Below are positions 1 to 7,620 of a stretch of DNA of 24,382 nucleotides, piece by piece. The stretch is from contig CALELJ010000041.1 in the NCBI GenBank assembly GCA_937902445.1, positions 1-24,382 of the forward strand. The letters run 5' to 3'. The position numbers were made by a program, and so were the translations under genes. Each line of letters begins with the position of its first letter. The stretch's first letter is position 1. The notes beneath the pieces are model-generated. The model was not told the DNA's origin, searched no databases, and saw only the letters and a list, made by a program, of their open reading frames with translations. The stretch comes from an uncultured Treponema sp. GTDB taxonomy: Bacteria; Spirochaetota; Spirochaetia; Treponematales; Treponemataceae.

Positions 1-1210
1 GAACGAACATAGATGTCATAGCAATGTTAAGTCCGCCGCCACAGAATGTATCACCTGATGCACAGTCAACACCGAAGAGGGCGATGATGTCACCTGGCAT
101 ACCTTCGTTGATATCTTCCATCTGAGCAGAGTTCATGCGAACGAGACGTCCAACCTTGAACTTCTTGCGCTGGCGAACGTTGTAGAGTTCATCACCCTTA
201 GCGATCTTACCCTGGTAGATACGTGTGTATGTGAGCTGTCCGAACTGACCGTCATCGAGCTTGAATGCGAGAGCAACACATGGCTTGTCTTCAACGTTGA
301 AGAGTTCAACCTGTTCTTCGTTCTTGTCAAGGTCGAGACCGTAGTTGTGTACTTCTGTTGGGTTAGGGAGGTAGTCAAGAACAGCGTCGAGAACTGGCTG
401 GATACCCTTGTTCATGTGAGCTGAACCACAGAATACACCAACGAACTGTTCAGCAAGTGTTCCCTTGCGTACAGCAGCCTTGATCTTGTCTACTGGAACG
501 TTGTCATAGTCACCTTCGAGAAGGAGTTCCATGAGTTCATCATCAAAGTTAGAAACTGCATCGAGGAGTTCAACGCGCTTTTCCTTAGCCTGATCAACGA
601 GGTCAGCTGGGATTTCTGCAACGCGAACGTCAACACCGTCATTTCCTTCGAAGTAGTAAGCCTTCATTGTTACGAGGTCAACAACACCCTGGAGCTTGTC
701 TTCGAGACCGATTGGAAGTTCCATCATGTATGCGTTGAGACCAAGCTTTTCGCGGATCTGTCCACATACACGTACAGGATTTGCACCCTGGCGGTCACAC
801 TTGTTTACGAAAGCGATACGTGGTACATGGTATCTCTTGAGCTGGCGGTCAACTGTGATAGACTGAGACTGAACACCTGCAACAGCACAAAGAATCATGA
901 TAGCACCGTCGAGAACGCGGAGTGAGCGTTCAACTTCAACTGTGAAGTCAACGTGACCCGGTGTGTCGATAAGGTTGATTGTTGTGACCTTCCACTGAAC
1001 CTGTGTAGCTGCTGACTGGATTGTGATTCCGCGTTCGCGTTCCAATTCCATGTTATCCATTACTGCACCAACACCGTCCTTACCCTTAACTTCGTGGATC
1101 TGGTGAATCTTGTTACAATAGAACAAAATGCGTTCTGAAGTTGTTGTCTTACCAGAGTCGATGTGTGCACTGATACCGATATTACGAACTTTAGTAATAT
1201 CAAAAGCCAT
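1..1210 (-). CDS. fusA: Translation elongation factor G, spirochaete/mitochondrial type (5' part; 3' end outside the window)
   Basis: GTPase that drives ribosomal translocation. The first 403 codons are present; the gene runs off the left edge. Reading the minus strand gives MAFDITKVRNIGISAHIDSG at the N-terminus, with P-loop AHIDSGKTT (residues 15-23), switch II DTPGH (82-86) and NKCD (136-139, in place of the common NKMD). The HIDSGKTT form, instead of AHIDAGKTT, and the following HEVKGKDGVGAVMDNMELE stretch match my memory of mitochondrial GFM1 and the spirochaete 'spdEFG1' group, which in Borrelia is a translocation-only factor. The start at 1210 is supported by AGGTGAGG (1218-1225 on the minus strand). 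Family assignment is secure; the spdEFG1 subgroup is probable. The absence of rpsL/rpsG directly upstream shows it is not in the classical str operon on that side. Confidence 0.95.
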   Translation of the reverse strand, partial: MAFDITKVRNIGISAHIDSGKTTTSERILFYCNKIHQIHEVKGKDGVGAVMDNMELERERGITIQSAATQVQWKVTTINLIDTPGHVDFTVEVERSLRVLDGAIMILCAVAGVQSQSITVDRQLKRYHVPRIAFVNKCDRQGANPVRVCGQIREKLGLNAYMMELPIGLEDKLQGVVDLVTMKAYYFEGNDGVDVRVAEIPADLVDQAKEKRVELLDAVSNFDDELMELLLEGDYDNVPVDKIKAAVRKGTLAEQFVGVFCGSAHMNKGIQPVLDAVLDYLPNPTEVHNYGLDLDKNEEQVELFNVEDKPCVALAFKLDDGQFGQLTYTRIYQGKIAKGDELYNVRQRKKFKVGRLVRMNSAQMEDINEGMPGDIIALFGVDCASGDTFCGGGLNIAMTSMFV

Positions 1211-1278
1211 AGTGTATACCTCACCTAAAAAAAAGATTACTTAGTAAAATATCGCCAACAATAGCAATAGTTCCGCGT

Positions 1279-1307
1279 ATTTTAGTAAAAAAACGCAAGA
1301 TATTCAA
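1279..1307 (-). promoter_or_regulatory. Candidate sigma70 promoter of fusA
   Basis: On the minus strand, -35 TTGAAT (1302-1307), a 17-bp spacer and -10 TAAAAT (1279-1284). The predicted transcript would start near 1272, giving a leader of about 60 nt that carries the AGGTGAGG ribosome-binding site. This conventional layout contrasts with the other promoters in the window. It is based on consensus match only. Confidence 0.4.
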
Positions 1308-1343
1308 TAGTAAAACTTTCATAAGGGTAAAAAAACAGACAAC

Positions 1344-1371
1344 AAAAAAAGCCACCGGAATTTCCAGCGGC
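1344..1371 (-). terminator. Rho-independent terminator of the adenosine deaminase gene
   Basis: On the minus strand, GCCGCTGG (1364-1371) pairs with CCGGTGGC (1351-1358) across a 5-nt loop. The 8-bp stem includes two G-U pairs and is followed directly by seven T (1350-1344). It lies about 30 bp after the stop codon of the deaminase gene and upstream of the fusA promoter. The AT-rich stretch 1373-1402, just before it in transcription order, resembles the (GAATTATGAATT)-like tract at 21961-22016. Confidence 0.75.
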
Positions 1372-1399
1372 TTCATTATTCACCATTCATTATTAATTA

Positions 1400-2449
1400 T
1401 TAATTACTTTCCTCAGGGTGTGTCTGGAACCACTTGAACCATGCTTCGTCAACCTTGTTGCACCACTGGGTCTTCATCTTCTTTGCCATGAAAGAATTTG
1501 TGAAGCCATTTTTGATGATCTTCTTGATGTCTTCCAAAGTAAATCCAAGTTCATTGTAGATGTTCCAGTATTCATCGAGAAGGGAACACTTGAAGAATGT
1601 AGGATCGTCTGTGTTGATCGTGATGTTGCATCCTGCGTCAAAGAGTTTTTTGGCAGGGTGGTTTTTCATGTCGCCTTTGAATTCCTGGAGAATGAAAATA
1701 TTGCTTGTTGGACAGACTTCAAGGGTGACCTGCTTTTCTGCAAGTTCCTTTACGAATTCAGGATCCTTGATTGCCTGGATTCCGTGTCCAAGACGTTCCG
1801 CATGGCAGAGGTTGATGCTGTCTTTCATTGACCAGCTTTCAACTGATTCACCTGCGTGTGTGACCGTATGGAGTCCGTGTTCAACAGCCTTGTCGAAAAC
1901 CGGGGCGTATTCTTTTGCAGGTCCTTTTGCCTCGTCTCCACCAAGACCGATTCCAAGAATCAACGGATTTCTAGCTGCGATTACGTAGTTGAGGTTGTTC
2001 ATGGCATTTTCCATTCCGAAAGAACGGCTTACGTCTATGAGGCAGCGGACTGTTCTGTGGGAATTGGAACTGATTCTTTTGATGCACTTTGAAATTGTAT
2101 TTATGATGTCGTTGAACTGCCAGCCTTTTTTCAGGTGTGACGTTGGGCTGATGAATGTTTCGCAGTAAACGATGTTGTTGTCGTTGAGATATGCTTCGAA
2201 ATCACGGAACTGGATCTCAAGATCAGATATGTTCTTGAAATAAGACTGAATCTTGATGAACGACGTTAGAAAGCCACCCAGATCAGTGTAATCAAAAAGG
2301 GAATTGAACTCTTCGTCTGACATTGGAGTTCCGAAATTTCTTTCGTATACCTTTTTTACAGTATCACGACTGATGACAGCCTCTTCATGAACGTGAAGTT
2401 CTGCCTTTGGGATGGACTTTAATAAATCATAAAACACTTCTTTCTTCAT
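1400..2449 (-). CDS. add: Adenosine deaminase family protein
   Basis: Predicted zinc-dependent purine deaminase of the amidohydrolase superfamily (adenosine to inosine, purine salvage), cytoplasmic, 349 aa, the usual length. Catalytic landmarks are in order: HVH (H19, H21), GLGGDE (168-173), THAGE (H198, E201), RLGHG (H222) and NTDDP (D281/D282). The HAGE motif favours adenosine over AMP, but adenine deaminases share much of this. One oddity is the first metal motif, KAELHVHEEAV, where the family usually has ELHLHLEG: Leu and Gly after the HxH are replaced by Glu and Ala. The gene is single, with a terminator after it. It has no clear SD; a TAGAAT box lies 6 nt before the ATG, so the mRNA may be leaderless. 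Deaminase fold is secure; exact substrate is not. Confidence 0.85.
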   Translation of the reverse strand: MKKEVFYDLLKSIPKAELHVHEEAVISRDTVKKVYERNFGTPMSDEEFNSLFDYTDLGGFLTSFIKIQSYFKNISDLEIQFRDFEAYLNDNNIVYCETFISPTSHLKKGWQFNDIINTISKCIKRISSNSHRTVRCLIDVSRSFGMENAMNNLNYVIAARNPLILGIGLGGDEAKGPAKEYAPVFDKAVEHGLHTVTHAGESVESWSMKDSINLCHAERLGHGIQAIKDPEFVKELAEKQVTLEVCPTSNIFILQEFKGDMKNHPAKKLFDAGCNITINTDDPTFFKCSLLDEYWNIYNELGFTLEDIKKIIKNGFTNSFMAKKMKTQWCNKVDEAWFKWFQTHPEESN

Positions 2450-2455
2450 GCTTAT

Positions 2456-2484
2456 ATTCTACTGCAATATGTTAAAAATAACAG
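2456..2484 (-). promoter_or_regulatory. Candidate promoter of add placing the transcript start at the ATG
   Basis: On the minus strand, -10 TAGAAT (2456-2461) ends 6 nt before the ATG at 2449. A weak -35, CTGTTA (2479-2484), lies 17 bp upstream. If used, transcription would start at or within a nucleotide or two of the start codon. Confidence 0.35.
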
Positions 2485-2525
2485 TGCTTTAGGGGTAAAA
2501 AGGTAAATATATCAAAAAGTTATAT

Positions 2526-2564
2526 GCCGGATTAAAATTGGCTTGTTGCCAATTTTAATCCGGC
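2526..2564. repeat. Perfect 17-bp inverted repeat (hairpin)
   Basis: GCCGGATTAAAATTGGC (2526-2542) and its exact reverse complement (2548-2564) flank the 5-nt loop TTGTT. It sits between two divergent genes, so it cannot be the terminator of either neighbour. It is directly joined to the hairpin repeats that follow. Confidence 0.9.
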
Positions 2565-2675
2565 AAAGAACTGATTTGTCCGCAGTCCGCGGCCATTTTT
2601 TGCTTCGCAAAAAAACATCAGTTCTTTCGTTGTAGACTCGACCGCAGTCCGCGTTCGTTTTTGCTTTGCAAAAAA
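2565..2675. repeat. Composite hairpin repeat with two copies of a CCGCAGTCCGCG / TTTTTGC-GCAAAAA unit
   Basis: An 11-bp inverted repeat, AAAGAACTGAT (2565-2575) and ATCAGTTCTTT (2617-2627), encloses CCGCAGTCCGCG (2580-2591) and a small hairpin TTTTTTGC-TTC-GCAAAAAA (2596-2614). A second copy of the unit follows 62 bp later: CCGCAGTCCGCG (2642-2653) and TTTTTGC-TTT-GCAAAAA (2658-2674). No coding potential is seen. This looks like a dispersed palindromic element rather than a regulatory site for one gene. The rest of the 2450-2730 gap holds only the two candidate promoters. Confidence 0.75.
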
Positions 2676-2695
2676 TGTCTGCTGGTAAAAAAAAG

Positions 2696-2724
2696 TTGAT
2701 TTAAAACATATTACAATGTAGATT
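2696..2724 (+). promoter_or_regulatory. Candidate sigma70 promoter of the RRM gene, leaderless layout
   Basis: -35 TTGATT (2696-2701), 17-bp spacer, -10 TAGATT (2719-2724), then six nucleotides and the ATG at 2731. An alternative -10, TACAAT (2712-2717), would give a leader of only about 7 nt. Either way there is no room for an SD, and none is seen. Confidence 0.45.
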
Positions 2725-2730
2725 AAAAAT

Positions 2731-3093
2731 ATGTCTAAAAGAATTTATATCGGTAACTTAAGTTTTACTACAAATGAGGAAACACTGACAAATCTGTTTG
2801 GTGCTTATGGAGAGGTTGTTTCGGCAACCATCATCAAGGACAGGGATACAAACCAGTCAAAGGGATTTGGCTTTGTTGAAATGGGCGATGACGCTGACTG
2901 CGATGGTGCCATTTCTCAGCTTGGTGGAAAAGAAGTTGACGGACGCCGTGTTCGAGTCAACTATGCTGAAGAGAAAAAGGAACGTGGTCCAAGAGATGGA
3001 TTCAGCCGTGAACGCCGCGGTGGTTTCAATCGTGACCGCTCGGACCGTTTTGATCGCGGCAGACGCGGTGCTCGTGACAGGGGAGAGTACTAG
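2731..3093 (+). CDS. Small RRM-domain RNA-binding protein with Arg/Gly/Asp-rich tail
   Basis: Single-RRM protein of 120 aa. RNP2 is IYIGNL (residues 5-10) and RNP1 is KGFGFVEM (44-51), both with the aromatic residues that stack on RNA. The RRM ends around residue 79. The tail is rich in R, G, D and F, with several RGG/RDR-like steps, as in bacterial and plant glycine-rich RNA-binding proteins. Such proteins often act as RNA chaperones, including in the cold, but the specific role here is unknown. The stop codon is 5 nt before the next gene, so the two are probably co-transcribed. No SD precedes the ATG. Confidence 0.9.
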   Translation: MSKRIYIGNLSFTTNEETLTNLFGAYGEVVSATIIKDRDTNQSKGFGFVEMGDDADCDGAISQLGGKEVDGRRVRVNYAEEKKERGPRDGFSRERRGGFNRDRSDRFDRGRRGARDRGEY

Positions 3094-3098
3094 AAAAA

Positions 3099-4001
3099 AT
3101 GGAAGTGATGAACGGGGACTTTTCAAGATTCATTGATGGAGATTGTAATCGTGCTGATTTCATTCAGTCCTGGCTTGAAGGCAAGGGCGTGAAGACCAAC
3201 AGGATTGCTATCGATGGAAAAAATCACATCCTCGTTCAGTATGAATCAAGATTCTATAATCCCAGGTTCAGGATAAAGACTGTGATAGCCCATCATGACA
3301 GGGTTGAAGGCAGTCCTGGAGCGAATGACAACAGTGCTGCCGTCTGGTTTCTGATGAACTGGGCTGTAAAATTAAAGGATCATCCGGATTTTCATAATGT
3401 CCGCATTTTTTTCACTGATGGTGAGGAACTTGGCTGGAATACCGGTGTAACGGAACAGGGGGCCTTTGGCATTGCCAGTACCTTCCAGCGCCTTGGCATA
3501 AAAAACGATGATGTCTTTGTGTTTGACGCCTGCGGTAGAGGTGAAATACCTGTTCTTGCCAGATTGAATCTTGGTGCAAAATCTCCGGCAGATTTTCTGA
3601 AAAAGGCAAATGACCTTTATCTCAGGTCTCAGGAAATGTTAAAGGCCGCAAGTGGGGGACGGTGGATGACTCTGCCGGTTCCGTATAGCGACAATGCTTC
3701 TTTCCTTGCATGCGGAATTCCTGCCGTTGCAATTACCATGCTTCCGGCTGATGAGGCAAGCCTTTATGCAAGAATGCTGACAAAGGATAAAAACCTTGAG
3801 TCCAATGTGTTGAACAGGGAAAGTTCAAAGTTACAAAGAATTGCTGAGGGTACACCGGATTATTCATACAAGGAACACCTTCCGCTGACCTGGCGTCTGT
3901 TCCATACTGAGAGGGACAACATTCAGTCCCTTACACCTGTGAGCAGCAGTGTCATGGAAAAAATCCTCGATGTCCTGTCCGCTGCAAAAACTCCAGTTTA
4001 A
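3099..4001 (+). CDS. M28-family zinc aminopeptidase-like protein
   Basis: Predicted co-catalytic di-zinc peptidase, 300 aa, without a signal peptide, so probably cytoplasmic. The full metal set of family M28 can be placed: AHHD (H65, D67), GANDN (D77), FFTDGEELG (E109 as general base, E110), VFDACG (D143) and FHTERDN (H269). The substrate is unknown. The start at 3099 has GGGGAG about 12 nt upstream, inside the end of the RRM gene; an in-frame ATG at 3108 is a poorer choice. It follows the RRM gene after 5 nt and was probably transcribed with it, although no functional link is obvious. Some M28 relatives are not peptidases (for example glutaminyl cyclases). Confidence 0.8.
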   Translation: MEVMNGDFSRFIDGDCNRADFIQSWLEGKGVKTNRIAIDGKNHILVQYESRFYNPRFRIKTVIAHHDRVEGSPGANDNSAAVWFLMNWAVKLKDHPDFHNVRIFFTDGEELGWNTGVTEQGAFGIASTFQRLGIKNDDVFVFDACGRGEIPVLARLNLGAKSPADFLKKANDLYLRSQEMLKAASGGRWMTLPVPYSDNASFLACGIPAVAITMLPADEASLYARMLTKDKNLESNVLNRESSKLQRIAEGTPDYSYKEHLPLTWRLFHTERDNIQSLTPVSSSVMEKILDVLSAAKTPV

Positions 4002-4005
4002 GTGC

Positions 4006-4043
4006 AAAAAAAAGGGTGCAACCGATGTGTGCGATTGTCACCC
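4006..4043 (-). terminator. Terminator of the chemosensory operon
   Basis: On the minus strand, GGGTGACAA (4035-4043) pairs with TTGCACCC (4014-4021) with one bulged base and a 13-nt loop, followed by eight T (4013-4006). It lies 11 bp beyond the last receptor gene. The converging M28 gene ends at 4001. The same stem on the plus strand is followed only by GAAAATTTT, so it is a weaker terminator in that direction. Confidence 0.7.
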
Positions 4044-4054
4044 CGAAAATTTTC

Positions 4055-5821
4055 CTAGATGTTGTCCTTCATGTTTGACAGCTTGAAGGCAATGTTTTTC
4101 ATTTCATTGACAGTGTTGGTGATGGTCTTTGTTGAAAGGGCAAAACTTTCAATACCCGAGCTTATCTGCCTGAGGGTTATGACAATCTGGTTGAATGACG
4201 CTGTCTGCTGCTCTATGATTCCTGAAATCTCCGTAGCCTTTTCATTCGTCTCGTTTGAGGATTCCATGATTCCTCCAAACTGTGACTCAAGCTGCTTTGA
4301 AAGATTTGCCTCTTCATGTATGAAATCAGTACTTTGCTCTGATGAAGCAATGAGCTCACGGGATGCATTCTGGATGTTTTCAATATAGGCCTGGATCTTT
4401 TCGATGGACTCCATTGTGTTGTTTGCAAGACGCCTGATTTCCGTTGCAACGATGTGGAAATTGCGTCCATTCTTTCCGTTGGAAACAGCTTCAAGTTCAG
4501 CATTGAAAGCGATGATCTTTGTCTGGTCGGCAATGTCCTTTATGATTGTAACGATGTCATCGATGTTGTCTATCTGGTTTGCAAGATCCTTGATTCCGTC
4601 TATGACTCCCTGGTTTGAGGCATTGATGTCTGTAAGGCTCTGGATGTTTTCCTTCAAAAGATAGAAAGCCTCTGAAACTTCGTCTTTTGTCTTGTCCGTA
4701 CCTTCAGATACTTCTGAAATTCTTGATGCTACATTCTGCGACAGGGCATTTGAATCTTCCATTGTGCTCAGGATTTCCTTCACGTCTCCGCTCTGTTCAG
4801 CGGAAGAAGTTGCGATCTTGTCCGAAATGATGGAAAGATCTTCCGTTGAATGAAGAACATCCTTTCCGATGTCGGAAAACTTGTCCATAAGATCCTTGTA
4901 GTGGCTTATTACAACTCCAAGAAGGTGTACATTGTACTGGATCTGGTCCGACAAAGTTGTCTTGAGTTCAGTATTTGGATTTCCAGTTTCAAGCAATTCG
5001 ATGGAAACATGCCTCAGCTGTTTGTTGCTTTTTTCCATGTAACGGGAAAAGAGAAGAAGCATGGCTCCGTTAAGTCCAATCTGAAGTATGTTTGCGATTA
5101 CTATTCGGATGATCTGATCCCGGGGACCGAGGTGGATTCCGTTTATGACCATGTAGCCCTGTTTAAGGATAAAATAGGACAGTATATTTGAGAATATGAT
5201 CGGAATGAAAAGGAATAATATGCATCTTGCAAGTACAGACAGACCGAAGAAAGTTTTCTTGATTCCAAAAAAGTTTTTCGTGTTAAGTATTTCAGTATTT
5301 ATGCCGGACTTTATGATCTGCTGGATCGGTTTCTGTGTGACATGTTCGCAGAAAAAGAAAATGATCATCGATGTCGTGTATGATCCGAAAATACATGCGA
5401 TGTAGGAAATTCTTGCGCTTTGAACATCGAGATTGATTTTTGGAAAATATAGATAGAGAAGGCACATTATGAATGTTGCACTGGTTGCGTACAGAAATGT
5501 ACCGAATCCGCTGATTGCAGGAAGCCTTACAAGTTTAAGGAAAAGTTTTGTCCTGTCGTCAATGTTTTCAAGCTTGTTGTTCTCAAAGAAATTCAGATAC
5601 TGCTCTATCTTTTTTGTTTCAAGCCTGTTGAAGAAAGGTACGATCAAAAACTGCGAAATGCAGAATACAATGGCTGAAAGGATGAGTGCCCACAAAATCT
5701 GTGAAGGCCTGAGGGCAATGAAAAAAGATGTATAGCAGAAAACGAAAATCGAACAAATGAATATTGTTATTGTCTTGTACCAATATAATCTGGATGAAAA
5801 TGAAATTGTCTTGTTGCTCAT
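4055..5821 (-). CDS. Methyl-accepting chemotaxis protein-like receptor 1, six-TM, no periplasmic domain
   Basis: Last gene of the operon, 588 aa. Six hydrophobic segments lie at about 16-37, 42-64, 103-126, 138-158, 195-219 and 237-259, with only short external loops, so sensing must occur in the membrane or cytoplasm. The TM2-TM3 loop carries DRTKLFLKLVRLP, a motif shared by all four paralogues. Residues about 265-588 form the coiled-coil signalling hairpin. Its tip is DQTKIIAFNAELEA (to residue 445), then IVATEIRRLANNT. The canonical tip is QTNxLALNAAxEAAR, so the Arg matching Tsr R388 is Ser here. A likely methylation helix lies around SAEQSGDVKEI. No C-terminal CheR-docking pentapeptide is present. 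AGGAG lies 6 nt before the ATG. The preceding receptor gene ends 41 nt upstream, the largest gap in the operon. Confidence 0.9.
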   Translation of the reverse strand: MSNKTISFSSRLYWYKTITIFICSIFVFCYTSFFIALRPSQILWALILSAIVFCISQFLIVPFFNRLETKKIEQYLNFFENNKLENIDDRTKLFLKLVRLPAISGFGTFLYATSATFIMCLLYLYFPKINLDVQSARISYIACIFGSYTTSMIIFFFCEHVTQKPIQQIIKSGINTEILNTKNFFGIKKTFFGLSVLARCILFLFIPIIFSNILSYFILKQGYMVINGIHLGPRDQIIRIVIANILQIGLNGAMLLLFSRYMEKSNKQLRHVSIELLETGNPNTELKTTLSDQIQYNVHLLGVVISHYKDLMDKFSDIGKDVLHSTEDLSIISDKIATSSAEQSGDVKEILSTMEDSNALSQNVASRISEVSEGTDKTKDEVSEAFYLLKENIQSLTDINASNQGVIDGIKDLANQIDNIDDIVTIIKDIADQTKIIAFNAELEAVSNGKNGRNFHIVATEIRRLANNTMESIEKIQAYIENIQNASRELIASSEQSTDFIHEEANLSKQLESQFGGIMESSNETNEKATEISGIIEQQTASFNQIVITLRQISSGIESFALSTKTITNTVNEMKNIAFKLSNMKDNI

Positions 5822-5862
5822 GTTATGCTCCTATAAATTATACTCCGCAGCTGAACGATCTT

Positions 5863-7620
5863 TCAGTCGTCCTGTTCAGCATTTTCCGGGTCGGCAACTT
5901 TTGCAGATTCTATCAGGTTGACGTTTTCCTGAAGGTTTCTTGATGTTTCTATGAGGGATCTTGTGGATTTTGAGAATCCCTGGATGCTTGTACTGATCTG
6001 CTGCAATGTGTTTACAATCTGGTCAAATGCCTTTGTCTGCTGTTCAACAAGATACTTGATTTCATTTGATGATGTTGAATTATACCTTGCGGAATTGTTG
6101 ATGTTCGTAAATTTGTCCTCAAGCTTGATGGAAAGGCTTGATTCTCTTTTGATGAGCTCCGTGCTTTTCTGGGAGGCTTTTATGAGCTGGTCGGAAGACT
6201 TCTGAACTGCTCCGATCTTTGCCTTGATTTCCCTTGTGCTGTCCATGGTGCTGTTTGCAAGACGGCGGATTTCATTTGCGACATTCTTGAAGTTTTTGCT
6301 TTCTCCGGTATTTGTAGTAGCCTCAAGCTCAGCATTGAAAGCAATGATTTTTGTCTGGTCGGAAATGCTGTCGATGATGTTTGCGATTTCCCAGATGGAA
6401 TTGATTTTTTCGTTCAGGTTTTTTATTCCCTGAATTGTGACTTCATTTGAGTCTGCGATGGCTGCAATTGAGGCAAGTGATTTTTCAAGAAGTTCTGAAC
6501 CACTGTTAACTTTCTCTACAGTTTTTTTTGCGATTTCCGTAACTTCGATGATTCTGTTTTCGATGTTGTGGGAAAGGTTTGTCGCATTTTCCATAGTCGC
6601 AACGATTTCCTTGATTCCTGTCGACTGCTCTACGGAAGTAGATTCCGTCTCATTTGCGATTCTCATGAGTTCAGATGAGGATTCACTGATGGTCTTGCCG
6701 AACTGTTCCGTCTGAAAAAGAATTCCTCTGAACATGCTGATGATCTGGTTGGCAAGGTAATGGTTGAAAGAAAATTCATCAGAAAGGTCTGTGTCGATTG
6801 GAGAAATCTTTGAGAACTCAGTAGAAGTAATGCCGTTAAGTACTTCAGTCATCCTTGTGTTTTTATTTGATATGTCGTTGTGGAAAAAAACGACTGAGAT
6901 GAACAGAAGGGCTATGTTGAGGATGTTTGTGCTCAGCATTCTAAGGGTCTGGATATTTCCGCTTTCCGGCAATGCCGTTCCGTCGATGGAATAGTAACCT
7001 GAAATAAGTACTGCACAGTTGATGAAACATGTCAGGATTGCCGGTATGGCAACATAGATCCAAAGTTTGGATTTGAAACGTAGACTGAAAAATTTCTTGT
7101 GCATTACATATTCTTTTTCAATCCCCGCGTTGATTATGTCTGTTCCGATTCTACTTACAATATTTGAGCAGAAAGTAAAGCCGATGATCGATGCAAAATA
7201 TGATCCGAAAAATTCCTCTATGACGAAAAGACCTGTTATGTTCAGCGGAAGCTCAAGATATGAGTAGAAGTAGTAGGCGATAGTTGCGGATCCGATGAAA
7301 AAATAGAAGAAAGTCATCAATGCTGTATAGAATGGATACTGGATAAGTTCATCAAAGAGATGGGTCCTTTCTGAAACAGTCGTTTTTGTCGTATAGAAAG
7401 ATTTTATTCTGATTGAAATCTTATGGTAGCAGAGATGGTCTGTAATGAGAGCGCATCCAAATTGCAGGAAAATTACTATTGCAATAAAAAACTTCAGTGA
7501 TGAATAGAATAATTCGAAAGGTATTCTTGTTGAGAAAATCGCATACAAGAAAAATACCGATGCTCCAAATATGTCAGGGAGAAAACTCTTTACTATTGCT
7601 TCATGTTCAAAACTTTTCAT
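5863..7620 (-). CDS. Methyl-accepting chemotaxis protein-like receptor 2, six-TM, no periplasmic domain
   Basis: 585 aa, paralogue of its three neighbours. Six hydrophobic segments are at about 14-33, 40-62, 97-120, 130-155, 185-210 and 228-248. The cytoplasmic loop before TM3 has SERTHLFDELIQYP. The signalling hairpin tip is DQTKIIAFNAELEA (to residue 434) followed by NVANEIRRLANST. The spacing from tip to RRL is the same as in the other receptors, with no indels. STSVEQSTGIKEI is a plausible methylation segment for the CheR/CheB pair of this operon. The C-terminus ends in an acidic tail (ADPENAEQDD) and not in a CheR tether. Its ATG overlaps the stop of receptor 3 by 4 bp (ATGA), indicating translational coupling. 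Confidence 0.9.
   Translation of the reverse strand: MKSFEHEAIVKSFLPDIFGASVFFLYAIFSTRIPFELFYSSLKFFIAIVIFLQFGCALITDHLCYHKISIRIKSFYTTKTTVSERTHLFDELIQYPFYTALMTFFYFFIGSATIAYYFYSYLELPLNITGLFVIEEFFGSYFASIIGFTFCSNIVSRIGTDIINAGIEKEYVMHKKFFSLRFKSKLWIYVAIPAILTCFINCAVLISGYYSIDGTALPESGNIQTLRMLSTNILNIALLFISVVFFHNDISNKNTRMTEVLNGITSTEFSKISPIDTDLSDEFSFNHYLANQIISMFRGILFQTEQFGKTISESSSELMRIANETESTSVEQSTGIKEIVATMENATNLSHNIENRIIEVTEIAKKTVEKVNSGSELLEKSLASIAAIADSNEVTIQGIKNLNEKINSIWEIANIIDSISDQTKIIAFNAELEATTNTGESKNFKNVANEIRRLANSTMDSTREIKAKIGAVQKSSDQLIKASQKSTELIKRESSLSIKLEDKFTNINNSARYNSTSSNEIKYLVEQQTKAFDQIVNTLQQISTSIQGFSKSTRSLIETSRNLQENVNLIESAKVADPENAEQDD

Noticed and set aside
133..378. Open frame of 81 aa (Ser/Thr-rich)
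   Set aside because: Antisense/out-of-frame shadow of the clearly coding fusA reading on the minus strand.
1418..2092. Overlapping plus-strand open frames of 78-142 aa
   Set aside because: Shadows of the adenosine deaminase gene on the minus strand, whose catalytic motifs are intact.
2526..2564. 17-bp hairpin as a transcription terminator
   Set aside because: The flanking genes are divergent, so no transcript from a neighbour needs to end here, and no T tract follows the stem on either strand.
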